The notes under the pieces: model-generated
The model's database searches: none
Seen by the model: only the letters and a program-made list of their open reading frames with translations
Told to the model about the DNA's origin: nothing
From: JANXSS01 sp040385645
GTDB lineage: Bacteria > Pseudomonadota > Gammaproteobacteria > Burkholderiales > Burkholderiaceae_D
Length of the DNA stretch: 64,000 nucleotides
Assembly: GCA_040385645.1 (NCBI GenBank)
Contig: JAZKGZ010000004.1
Coordinates: 62,001 to 126,000, forward strand
Direction: 5' to 3'
Shown: piece after piece, positions 56,080 to 64,000 of the stretch
How positions within the stretch are numbered: the stretch's first letter is position 1
Layout: every line of letters starts with the position of its first letter
Program-made: the position numbers and the translations under genes

Positions 56080-59000
56080 CTAGCGTTGCATCGACTCCCA
56101 CATCTTCTGCAAGCGCTTGACCGATACCGGCATCGGCGTTCGTAGCTCCTGGGCGAAGAGTGAAACGCGCAATTCTTCCAGCAGCCAACGAAACTCCACC
56201 AGCTTCGGATCGACATCGCGTGCGCCCTGCCGCGCGACCCAGGCACGCTGCCAAGGTACAGCGACCTCGGCGAATTGCGCCAAGAGTTTCGGGTCGCGTG
56301 TGGGGTCGGCGCGCAGCTTTTCTAGCCGCACCCCGATTGCTTTTAGATAGCGTGGATAGTGAGATAGTTGGGCAAAGTCATTGTCGGTGATAAAGCGTTT
56401 GCCGATCAGATTCTTTAATTGCGACTCGATATCGGCCAGCACGGCAGGATGTGCCTTTGCAACCTGCAGTTTTTTAGGCATTGCATGAAATTCCGTCAAT
56501 ATTTGCCCTGCCAGCCGAGCGATCTCGTTGATCAGCAGGCCTAACCGCGACTTACCCTGCTCCCTGCGGGTATTGAATTCATCCGAATTACGTGGCAGGG
56601 GTTCCTGCATGCAGGCACGCTCCAATCCTGCGTACAGAATCTGATCGCGCAATTCTTCTTGCGACCCGAGTGTCATGTACTGCATTCCCATTTGCTGTAA
56701 TCCTGGAACGTTTTTTTCCAGATACTTCAAATGGTCTTTCAACTGCAGTGCGAGCAATCGGCGTAGCCCGGCCCGATGGACGCGTACCGCTTCGGTCGGA
56801 TCGTCGAATACTTCGAGGTCGCAGTGAGTGCGTTTATCGACCAACGCCGGAAAACCCGTCAGGGTTTGCCGCCCTTGTTGAATTTCTAACAGTTCCGGCA
56901 ACTCGCCGAACGACCAGGAAGTCAGGTTTTGATACCGAGTCGGTGCAATAGTGGACGGGGTCGGCATTGCGGGGCCAGGCATTTGCCGGCGAGATGCATT
57001 GGCGGCGGCGATAGTTGAAGCCGATCCTTGCGCTGACGCTGATGTTAGTGCTGAAACCGTGGCCGGGCTCAATGCCGATGCAGGCATGCTCACGGTTGCA
57101 TGCGAACCAGTTCCTGATCCGATCGGCGTTTGCTCCGCCAAACGCTGAAAACTCTCTCTAGCCTGGCCGCCAAGCTGGCTCTGCAGCGTCGCCAAATTAC
57201 GCCCCATTTCCAACTGCCGGCCATGGTCGTCGATGATTTTGAAATTCATCCAGTGATGCGCGGACAATGTCTCGGTCTTGAAATCTGTGGTCAACACATT
57301 AAGTTGCGTCTGCTCTCGGATATCTCGGATGATCGCCTCGATCAGAATCCCGTGCCCGAATGCATTTTGGGCTTGAATACGTTCGTAGAACCGCGCTGCG
57401 TATTCCGGAATCGGCACACAATGGCGACGCAATTTTTGCGGCAAGGATTTGATCAGCAGGTGTACTTTTTCTTTCAACATGCCCGGTACCAGCCAGTCGC
57501 AACGTGCAGCCGACAATTGATTCAATGCAAAAAGTGGCACCGTCAAAGTCACGCCGTCACGCGGTGCGCCGGGTTCGAAGTGGTAACTCAGCAGCATATC
57601 AAGCCCGGCCATGCGGGTTTGCTTGGGAAACAGGTCGGTGGTAATGCCTGCGGCTTCGTGCCGCATCAAATCGTCGCGGTCGAGGAAGAGAATCTTCGGA
57701 TTTTTGGCGGAAGCTTCCTTCAGCCATTTCTCGAACCCGATGCCGTTGTTGACATCAGCTGGTACGATTTGGTCGTAAAAGGCGGCGATCAACTCGTCGT
57801 CCACCAACACATCTACCCGGCGGGACTTGTGCTCCAGATTCTCGATTTCACGAATCAGTTTTTGATTGTGTGCAAAAAACGCAGCCCGGGTATTGAACTC
57901 ACCACCGACCAACGCATCGCGGATAAATATCTCGCGTGCTTCGACAGGATTGATCGGGCCATAATGAATCCTGCGCTGGCTATACACCACCAAGCCGTAC
58001 AAGGTTGCGCGCTCGAATGCTGAGACTTGAGCAGTGGTTTTTTCCCAGCGCGGCTCGCCAAATGACTTTTTTAAAAGATGGCCACCGACCTTTTCCAGCC
58101 ACTCGGGTTGTATCTGCGCCACCGTTCGTGCATACAGACGGGTGGTGTCGACCAGCTCACCCGCCACGAGCCATTTGCCAGCTTTCTTCGCCAGATGCGA
58201 GCCCGGCCAGATGTGAAATTTGATGCCGCGCGCGCCTAGATAATGCGAATCGTCCTCAGCTTTAAAACCGACATTGCCTAATAAGCCAGTCAGCAGTGCC
58301 ATGTGCAAATTGTCGTAAGTGGCCGGTGCCTCGTTCAAGCGCCAGCCTTGCTCCCGCACGATCGTCAGCAGTTGTGAGTGCACATCCCGCCACTCGCGTA
58401 GCCGCAGCTGCGACAGGAAATTTGCCCGGCAATTTTCTTGCAACAATTTGTTCGATTTTTTGTGGGCAATCGCCTCTTCGAACCAAGCCCAGATTTTCAG
58501 GTAACCGAGAAATTCCGATTTATCGTCGGCGAATTTTTTATGCGCCAGGTCTGCTGCCGCCTGTGCTTCCAGCGGCCGGTCACGCGGGTCTTGCACCGAT
58601 ACCGCCGCAGCGATGATGAGCATTTCGTTCAGGCAGACATTGTCTTGCGCTGCCAGAATCATACGCCCCACGCGCGGATCCAGCGGCAGCTTAGCCAATT
58701 GCCGACCGATCGGCGTGAGCCGGTTGTCGTCATCGACCGCACCGAGCTCTTGCAGCAGTTGGTAGCCATCGGCAATCGCCCGGCCCGGTGGCGGCTCGAT
58801 GAAGGGAAATGTTTCGACTTCGGCCAGATGCAACGACTTCATGCGCAAGATCACAGCCGCTAACGACGAACGCAGGATTTCCGGTTCGGTGAAGGCTGGG
58901 CGCTGCAAATAATCCTGCTCGTCGAATAGCCGGATACAGACGCCAGCGGCGACCCGTCCGCAACGGCCGGCACGCTGATTGGCAGCCGACTGCGCAATCG

Positions 59001-60174
59001 GCTCGATCTGTAATTGCTCGACCTTATTGCGATAACTATAACGCTTCACCCGCGCCAGGCCAGCATCGACCACGTAGCGAATGCCGGGCACGGTCAAGGA
59101 AGTTTCGGCGACGTTCGTTGCCAAGACGATGCGACGTGCGTTCGAGACCTTGAACACCCGTTCCTGTTCCTGCGCCGACAATCTGGCAAATAAGGGCAGA
59201 ATTTCCACATGCGGTGGATGATGCTTGCGCAACGCCTGCGCCGCATCCCGGATTTCCCGCTCGCCGGGCAAAAATACCAACACGTCGCCACTACCAATGC
59301 GGCAAAGCTCGTCTACAGCATCGACCACGGCTTCCATCAGATCGCGCTGACCTCGTTCGCGCTGTGCCTGTTGCGAGCGTCCATCCCGCTTTTGGTTATC
59401 CGCGGTCTTGGCGGTTTCAGCAGCCTTGACAGCCGCATCGAACATGTCTACCGGACGATACCGAATTTCAACCGGATACAGCCGCCCCGAGACTTCAATC
59501 ACCGGCGCTGGTGCGATATCGCTGCCGAAGTGCCTGGCGAAGCGGTCGGCGTCGATGGTGGCCGATGTAATGATGACTTTCAGATCTGGCCGGCGCGGCA
59601 ACAGCTGCTTCAAATATCCTAACAAAAAATCGATGTTGAGGCTACGCTCGTGCGCCTCGTCGATGATGATCGTGTCGTACTGTCTCAACAGCGGATCGGT
59701 CTGGGTTTCTGCCAGCAGGATGCCGTCCGTCATGAGCTTTACCCAGGCACCGCGGGTGAGCGTATCGGTGAAACGCACTTTAAAGCCGACGTGCTCGCCC
59801 AGCGGCGACCCGAGTTCCTGCGCAATACGCTTGGCGGTGGCCGAGGCGGCAATCCGGCGTGGCTGGGTGTGGCCGATCAGCCCGGCAGCACCGCGTCCGA
59901 GTGCGAGACAGATTTTTGGTAGCTGGGTAGTTTTGCCGGAACCGGTCTCGCCACAGACGATGATGACCTGGTGGACTGTCAGCGCAGCAGCGATATCGGC
60001 ACGCCTGCCCGATACTGGCAGTTCCTCCGGAAAGACGATTTCCGGCAAGGGATTGCGGGACGATATCGGCATGGCTGCAGATGCGGGCGCGGTTACGGGC
60101 GTGTTAATGACTGTAGGCGACGAAGATCGTCTTTGCATCGGCGGCAATTTTTCAGGAGATTCGGGTACAGGCAT
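56080..60174 (-). CDS. hrpA: ATP-dependent RNA helicase HrpA (DEAH-box)
   Basis: A large DEAH-box helicase of 1364 residues that helps resolve collided or stalled ribosomes. Motifs are I GETGSGKTTQ (74-83), Ia HTQPRRIAA, II IIDEAHERS, III ITSATID and VI NQRAGRCGRVAAG. The helicase-associated and OB-fold regions and the long HrpA-specific C-terminal domain follow. A low-complexity Ala/Ser/Thr/Pro linker (about residues 1015-1070) is an insertion relative to E. coli HrpA (1300 residues). ATG 60174 is chosen, because the frame start at 60201 would overlap argA. Confidence 0.93.
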   Translation of the reverse strand: MPVPESPEKLPPMQRRSSSPTVINTPVTAPASAAMPISSRNPLPEIVFPEELPVSGRRADIAAALTVHQVIIVCGETGSGKTTQLPKICLALGRGAAGLIGHTQPRRIAASATAKRIAQELGSPLGEHVGFKVRFTDTLTRGAWVKLMTDGILLAETQTDPLLRQYDTIIIDEAHERSLNIDFLLGYLKQLLPRRPDLKVIITSATIDADRFARHFGSDIAPAPVIEVSGRLYPVEIRYRPVDMFDAAVKAAETAKTADNQKRDGRSQQAQRERGQRDLMEAVVDAVDELCRIGSGDVLVFLPGEREIRDAAQALRKHHPPHVEILPLFARLSAQEQERVFKVSNARRIVLATNVAETSLTVPGIRYVVDAGLARVKRYSYRNKVEQLQIEPIAQSAANQRAGRCGRVAAGVCIRLFDEQDYLQRPAFTEPEILRSSLAAVILRMKSLHLAEVETFPFIEPPPGRAIADGYQLLQELGAVDDDNRLTPIGRQLAKLPLDPRVGRMILAAQDNVCLNEMLIIAAAVSVQDPRDRPLEAQAAADLAHKKFADDKSEFLGYLKIWAWFEEAIAHKKSNKLLQENCRANFLSQLRLREWRDVHSQLLTIVREQGWRLNEAPATYDNLHMALLTGLLGNVGFKAEDDSHYLGARGIKFHIWPGSHLAKKAGKWLVAGELVDTTRLYARTVAQIQPEWLEKVGGHLLKKSFGEPRWEKTTAQVSAFERATLYGLVVYSQRRIHYGPINPVEAREIFIRDALVGGEFNTRAAFFAHNQKLIREIENLEHKSRRVDVLVDDELIAAFYDQIVPADVNNGIGFEKWLKEASAKNPKILFLDRDDLMRHEAAGITTDLFPKQTRMAGLDMLLSYHFEPGAPRDGVTLTVPLFALNQLSAARCDWLVPGMLKEKVHLLIKSLPQKLRRHCVPIPEYAARFYERIQAQNAFGHGILIEAIIRDIREQTQLNVLTTDFKTETLSAHHWMNFKIIDDHGRQLEMGRNLATLQSQLGGQARESFQRLAEQTPIGSGTGSHATVSMPASALSPATVSALTSASAQGSASTIAAANASRRQMPGPAMPTPSTIAPTRYQNLTSWSFGELPELLEIQQGRQTLTGFPALVDKRTHCDLEVFDDPTEAVRVHRAGLRRLLALQLKDHLKYLEKNVPGLQQMGMQYMTLGSQEELRDQILYAGLERACMQEPLPRNSDEFNTRREQGKSRLGLLINEIARLAGQILTEFHAMPKKLQVAKAHPAVLADIESQLKNLIGKRFITDNDFAQLSHYPRYLKAIGVRLEKLRADPTRDPKLLAQFAEVAVPWQRAWVARQGARDVDPKLVEFRWLLEELRVSLFAQELRTPMPVSVKRLQKMWESMQR

Positions 60175-60199
60175 GACCGGCCGAATTATAATGCGCAAC

Positions 60200-61510
60200 A
60201 TGGAAACCCCGATTCAATTCGTCGACTGGTTGCGTTCGGTCGCGCCGTACATACATGCATTTCGTGGCAAGACCTTTGTGGTCGCCTTTCCAGGGGAATT
60301 GGTTCTGGCTGGCGCGCTACCGGTGCTTGCGCAAGATCTGTCGCTGCTGCATGCGCTCGGCATCAAGGTGGTGATCGTGCATGGCACCCGCCCGCAAGTG
60401 GAGGAACAACTGGCCTTGCGGAATGTTCAGGCGCGTTTTCATAAAGGCGTACGCATCACCGACACAGCTGCACTGGAATGCGCAAAGGAGGCTGCCGGCG
60501 AGTTACGGCTCGATATCGAAGCGGCATTCAGCCAGGGGCTGCCGAATACGCCGATGGCACATGCGGCGATTCGCATCATTTCCGGCAATTTTGTCATTGC
60601 GCGCCCGGTCGGCGTGATCGACGGCATCGATCTTGAGCACACAGGCGTGGCGCGCAAAGTCGCTTACGAAACGATTCACCAGATTCTCAATACGGGTGCG
60701 CTGGTCTTGCTCTCGCCGCTAGGCTTTTCTCCGACCGGCGAGATGTTCAACCTCACCATGGAAGATGTGGCGGTATCGGCGGCCATTGCACTGCGTGCCG
60801 ACAAGCTGATTTTCATTACCGAAACCGCCATAATGCGGGATATGTCCGGCGCGGAAATTCGGGAACTCTCCGCTCATCAGGCTGAAGCCGTGCTGCTGGC
60901 AGAATGCCTCGCACCGGATGCAGCGTTTTATCTCAAACACGGCATTTCCGCCTGCAATGGCGGTGTGGCGCGCTCACACATCGTACCGTTCACCATCGAC
61001 GGCTCGGCACTATTGGAGCTATTTACTCACGATGGCGTCGGCACTATGGTTTCATATCAAAACCTGGAAAGTCTGCGCGAAGCAACCATCGAAGACGTCG
61101 GTAGCATCTTGAAATTGATCGAGCCGCTGGAAGCCGACGGCACGCTAGTCAAACGTGGGCGCGAACTCATCGAGCGCGAGATCGACTACTTCTCCGTCAT
61201 CGAGCACGACGGTGTGATCTTCGGCTGCGCAGCGTTGTATCCATTTCCCGCTGAGAAAATGGCAGAGATGGCTTGTTTGACAGTGACCGCCGATGTGCAG
61301 GCGCAAGGCGATGGCGAGCGGCTTTTGAAGCATATCGAAACCCGCGCCCGTGCTTCCGGCTACGACCGCTTGTTCGTGCTTACGACCCGCACCTCGCACT
61401 GGTTTATCAAACGTGGATTTCAAGCGGCGTCGGTCGACGATTTGCCGAAAGACCGGCAACACATCTACAACTGGCAGCGCAAGTCGCTGGTGTTGATAAA
61501 AAATCTGTAA
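60200..61510 (+). CDS. argA: N-acetylglutamate synthase
   Basis: First step of arginine synthesis: acetyl-CoA plus glutamate. The 436-residue product has an amino-acid-kinase-like regulatory domain (1-280: VVIVHGTRPQVEEQL, DGIDLEHTGVARKV) and a C-terminal GNAT acetyltransferase domain (VTADVQAQGDGERLLKHIE, LFVLTTRTSHWFIKRGF), as in ArgA. ATG 60200 or 60191 can start it. A perfect TATAAT ends at 60192 and no Shine-Dalgarno is seen, so the mRNA may be nearly leaderless. The divergent hrpA begins 25 bp away. Confidence 0.93.
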   Translation: METPIQFVDWLRSVAPYIHAFRGKTFVVAFPGELVLAGALPVLAQDLSLLHALGIKVVIVHGTRPQVEEQLALRNVQARFHKGVRITDTAALECAKEAAGELRLDIEAAFSQGLPNTPMAHAAIRIISGNFVIARPVGVIDGIDLEHTGVARKVAYETIHQILNTGALVLLSPLGFSPTGEMFNLTMEDVAVSAAIALRADKLIFITETAIMRDMSGAEIRELSAHQAEAVLLAECLAPDAAFYLKHGISACNGGVARSHIVPFTIDGSALLELFTHDGVGTMVSYQNLESLREATIEDVGSILKLIEPLEADGTLVKRGRELIEREIDYFSVIEHDGVIFGCAALYPFPAEKMAEMACLTVTADVQAQGDGERLLKHIETRARASGYDRLFVLTTRTSHWFIKRGFQAASVDDLPKDRQHIYNWQRKSLVLIKNL

Positions 61511-61545
61511 CGCCTAAACAAAGATACTCAAACAAAGGATTCACC

Positions 61546-61818
61546 ATGGCCCGCACGATCCATTGCAGCAAACTCGACAAAGAAGCCGAGGGGCTGGATT
61601 TTCCACCGTATCCGGGAGAATTGGGCAAACGTATCTATGAAACAGTTTCCAAGGAAGCTTGGGCTGCCTGGCTTAAACACCAGACGATGCTGGTCAATGA
61701 AAACCGATTGAATCTTGCCGATGTACGTGCGCGTAAATACTTGGCGACGCAGATGGAGAAGCATTTTTTCGGTGCTGGCGCAGATGCAGCGCAAGGGTAT
61801 GTGCCACCGACGGATTGA
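61546..61818 (+). CDS. yggX: Fe(2+)-trafficking/oxidative damage protection protein YggX
   Basis: A small cytosolic protein linked to iron handling and protection of Fe-S enzymes. It has 90 residues, the family length, starting ARTIHCSKLDKEAEGLDFPP with the conserved Cys7 and showing AWAAWLKHQTMLVNENRL. An AAAGGA lies before ATG 61546. It follows argA by 35 bp. Confidence 0.93.
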   Translation: MARTIHCSKLDKEAEGLDFPPYPGELGKRIYETVSKEAWAAWLKHQTMLVNENRLNLADVRARKYLATQMEKHFFGAGADAAQGYVPPTD

Positions 61819-61907
61819 TTGGTGAGGCAGCGGTGTCGGCGACGGTACCGCTTAACATATTGCTTTTAGCGTCGGGTGTAACCTCGCTTGTAGCGTCGAC
61901 CAAAAAA

Positions 61908-62579
61908 CTAAAAAGTCAGTGTCCTTACACCCTCTGCGGTTCCCAATAAACAGATATCCGCGCCTCGACGAGCAAACAAACCATTCGTCACGACGCCGAC
62001 GATATTATTGATTTCTTGCTCCAGCGTTACCGGGTTGTCGATCTGCATACCCAGCAGATCGATGATCATACAACCGTTATCGGTCAACGCTGGGTTACCG
62101 TCACGCAGGCGCAGGCGCGGTGTGCCACCCAACGCAGCCAGCTTTCCGGCTACGACCGCATGCGCCATCGGAATGACCTCGACCGGCAACGGAAAAGCGC
62201 CCAAGCGCTCGACTAGTTTGGAGGCGTCGGCAATGCAGATGAAGCGCTCCGCAACTGAGGCGACGATTTTCTCCCGGGTCAGGGCAGCACCGCCACCTTT
62301 TATCATGGCGCCATAACCGGTGATTTCATCGGCGCCGTCGATGTAAATAGGCATGAATGCCACGTCGTTCAAATTGAACACGGTGATGCCGTGCGAGCGT
62401 AACCGCGTGGCGGTCGCTTCCGAAGACGCTACTGCACCTTTGATGGTGTTCCGAACGGTAGCCAAAGCGTCGATAAAAAAGTTCGCGGTTGAACCCGTAC
62501 CGATCCCAACGATTTCACCTTGAACGACATATTGAAGGGCGGCCTGCGCCACTGCTTGCTTTAATTCATCTTGGGTCAT
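61908..62579 (-). CDS. rpiA: Ribose-5-phosphate isomerase A
   Basis: Interconverts ribose-5-phosphate and ribulose-5-phosphate in the pentose phosphate pathway. It has 223 residues with GIGTGSTANFFIDAL, IDGADEI (catalytic Asp), KGGGAALTREKI and the Lys in DASKLVERLG. A decayed partial copy occurs at 63475-63773 on the same strand, beyond a toxin-antitoxin pair. Confidence 0.96.
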   Translation of the reverse strand: MTQDELKQAVAQAALQYVVQGEIVGIGTGSTANFFIDALATVRNTIKGAVASSEATATRLRSHGITVFNLNDVAFMPIYIDGADEITGYGAMIKGGGAALTREKIVASVAERFICIADASKLVERLGAFPLPVEVIPMAHAVVAGKLAALGGTPRLRLRDGNPALTDNGCMIIDLLGMQIDNPVTLEQEINNIVGVVTNGLFARRGADICLLGTAEGVRTLTF

Positions 62580-62721
62580 GCTGAATGATCATATATTTTA
62601 GTGAAAAATTTTAGGGACGACAGCATTCGTCGACAGTGTCGGAAAGCCGTCTTAAGCAAATTACATGCTTCTCCCCTTCGAGTGCTATGCGGTGTTACGG
62701 CAAAGTTTATGGCAAAGCCTC

Positions 62722-63132
62722 CTAAGGATCGATGACCTCAAGCCCTCCAGCCTTGAATGAGCTAGTGTCGCGTGTCGCCGCTACCGTGCCATGCGTGGCG
62801 GCGGTAGCGGTAATGTAGCCGTCTGCCTTGGCAACAGTTTTGCCCTCTGCCCTAGCCCGTGCCATCAGCTCGCCATACGTTTTGGAGGTGCCCAAATCGA
62901 AGGCCAGTACGCGGCCGGCGAAGTTCGGCAACACCTCATCCTCTAACCGTTCTTGATAGATCGTGCGGCGCTTGCCCTCGGGCATCGTCGCAAGACTATA
63001 GCGCAGCTCTACAACGGTGATGGCCGACAAATACGGCGTTTCAATAGCCTGAGCATCAATCCAAGCCAGCACGTTGGAATCCGGTTCAACCTTCCACAGT
63101 TCGGATAGAACGTTGGTGTCAATAACGATCAT
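62722..63132 (-). CDS. PIN-domain toxin, FitB/VapC-like
   Basis: A predicted PIN-domain RNase of 136 residues. Acidic active-site residues are D5 in MIVIDTNVLSELW, Glu in SAITVVELRYSLATMP and Asp in VAKADGYIAATA-like VAKADGYITATAA, plus a C-terminal TRDTSSF. The closest family by pattern is FitB/VapC. Its ATG overlaps the antitoxin stop by 4 bp, the standard toxin-antitoxin arrangement. Confidence 0.88.
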   Translation of the reverse strand: MIVIDTNVLSELWKVEPDSNVLAWIDAQAIETPYLSAITVVELRYSLATMPEGKRRTIYQERLEDEVLPNFAGRVLAFDLGTSKTYGELMARARAEGKTVAKADGYITATAATHGTVAATRDTSSFKAGGLEVIDP

Positions 63133-63386
63133 TCAAATCTCAACGGCTCGGCAGGCGTCTTGTCGCGTACGCTCTCAAACAAGGCGTGTTCTTCATCGTT
63201 CAGGCCGCCAGCCTCGCGGGCAATGGAAACCAGCAAGGAACCCAGCTTGACGCGCTTGGCTGCCCGGGTGGCTTCTTCCAGAACAAAGCGGATTTCTGCC
63301 TCTGTGCTGCGGCCATGATGTGCAGCACGTACACGAAGAGCGCGATGCACAGCGTCAGGCAAGTTTGTTACATTTGCTGTTGCCAT
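63129..63386 (-). CDS. Ribbon-helix-helix antitoxin, FitA/VapB-like
   Basis: An 85-residue DNA-binding antitoxin. The N-terminal ribbon-helix-helix is TANVTNLPDAVHRALRVRAA followed by HHGRSTEAEIRFVLEEA, and the C-terminal acidic part wraps the toxin. ATG 63386 has GGAGG 8 bp upstream; the frame start at 63401 would be five residues longer. It is probably autoregulated by the FitAB-like complex. Confidence 0.87.
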   Translation of the reverse strand: MATANVTNLPDAVHRALRVRAAHHGRSTEAEIRFVLEEATRAAKRVKLGSLLVSIAREAGGLNDEEHALFESVRDKTPAEPLRFE

Positions 63387-63474
63387 TTGGTAGCCCTCCA
63401 CCGAAATGCTATCAATGACACCATTTTATGGCACATGATGCCAAACGACAAACGATGCTATTACAGCGTGGTCA

Positions 63475-63773
63475 AATCAGTCAGTGCTGGCTTGCCGTCG
63501 CGCAGGCGTAACCGCGGTCTGCCGCCCAACGCAGCCGGCTTTCTGGCGACGACTGCAGGCACCATCGGAATGACTGCGACCCGTGCCTCCCATTGATCAT
63601 GGCACCATTGCCCGTAATTTCATCGGCACCGTCAATATATACCGGCATAGATGCCACGTCGTTTAGATTGAAACAGGATGTCTTGCGAGCGCAGGCGCGT
63701 TGCAGTAGCTTTTGACGATGCCACTGCGCCTTTAATCGTGTGTCGAATGGTGGCCAAAGCGTCGATAAAAAAT
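63475..63773 (-). pseudogene. Degenerate partial second copy of rpiA
   Basis: This stretch aligns by eye with rpiA positions about 62083-62485 in the same orientation. Shared blocks include GCCGTCGCGCAGGCG vs ACCGTCACGCAGGCG, CCAACGCAGCC, ATCATGGC(A/G)CCAT, CCGGCATAGATGCCACGTCGTT vs GGCATGAATGCCACGTCGTT, and CCAAAGCGTCGATAAAAAA. About 100 bases are missing in the middle, including the Lys and DAS region, and the frames are broken. Both ends of the gene are missing too. Substitutions are scattered, so it is an old duplicate or a foreign paralogue, not an assembly repeat. Confidence 0.85.
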
Positions 63774-64000
63774 TAACGAGGAATTCGAAAAGCAGCGCTG
63801 GGTAACCTCCTATAAACCAAACTGGAATGTAAAGGCCCCATACTTGCCGCCCTAATATCTCTTTGAATCAAACGGTTGTTGTATTCATTGGCTAACGCTT
63901 GAATCTCGTTTTTTGTCGTGTAACGATGGCCATCCAGACACACCGCATTCCACCCCACAATATTCAACAGATGACAGCCTAGTGGGTTACCGTGCGCAAA
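63773..64000 (-). CDS. C-terminal part of an unrecognised protein (runs off the window)
   Basis: On the minus strand the frame is open from the window edge to a stop at 63773, about 75 residues (HLLNIVGWNAVCLDGHRY, then TTKNEIQALANEYNNRLIQ). No family was recognised. The last 15 residues enter the end of the rpiA remnant, so the true C-terminus may have been altered by the rearrangement. It may be a fragment of a mobile or effector gene. Confidence 0.3.
   Translation of the reverse strand, partial: FAHGNPLGCHLLNIVGWNAVCLDGHRYTTKNEIQALANEYNNRLIQRDIRAASMGPLHSSLVYRRLPSAAFRIPR

Overview
The window is a chromosomal segment of a betaproteobacterium, most likely order Burkholderiales and close to Oxalobacteraceae. 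The grounds are the isc gene set, a betaproteobacterial-type porin, the prfB-lysS pair, gloB-mltD, and GC content judged by eye to be in the low-to-mid fifties. Nearly everything is single-copy housekeeping sequence at high coding density. No insertion sequence, prophage, CRISPR array or rRNA operon was seen, and there is one tRNA gene (Val, CAC).

Layout, 1-25 kb: a soluble double-Cache/CheW protein; prfB with its programmed +1 frameshift; lysS; a glycine-zipper protein. The reverse-strand isc operon (iscR-iscS-iscU-iscA-hscB-hscA-fdx) follows, preceded by a near-consensus IscR operator. Then come a degenerate uracil-DNA-glycosylase-like gene behind uvrB, an aspartate/aromatic aminotransferase, dctA, an orphan LuxR-type response regulator, a Crp/Fnr regulator, small envelope proteins, an orphan GspE N-terminal-domain protein, and a DUF429 protein. 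24-33 kb: porin, tRNA-Val, dnaQ-rnhA-methyltransferase, gloB-mltD, fabI and a DEAD-box RNA helicase with a long predicted leader.

The most interesting region is 33.1-41.3 kb, which looks like a complete selenoneine locus. senA (EgtB-like selenoneine synthase) is divergent from senB (selenosugar synthase). senB overlaps selD/senC (selenophosphate synthetase) by 4 bp. egtD (histidine trimethylation to hercynine) follows on the reverse strand. A PhnCDE-like four-gene ABC importer of the type linked to selenium oxyanion uptake comes next. Together these would take a selenium source, ATP, a UDP-sugar, histidine and SAM to selenoneine. The importer genes run almost without gaps into an AttEFGH-like ABC system (41.3-45.7 kb) and an MsbA-like exporter (to 47.5 kb), giving an eight-gene co-directional chain whose downstream half has no known link to selenium.

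47.5-64 kb: thyA and folA separated by a reverse-strand glycosyltransferase; an inducible-type arginine/lysine/ornithine decarboxylase; an unrecognised Ser/Thr/Pro-rich protein that could be a secreted effector; an HDOD-domain gene broken by one in-frame TGA; DUF4287, dcd, hrpA, argA, yggX and rpiA; and a FitAB-like toxin-antitoxin pair lying between intact rpiA and a decayed second rpiA copy. A reading frame that runs off the right edge closes the window.
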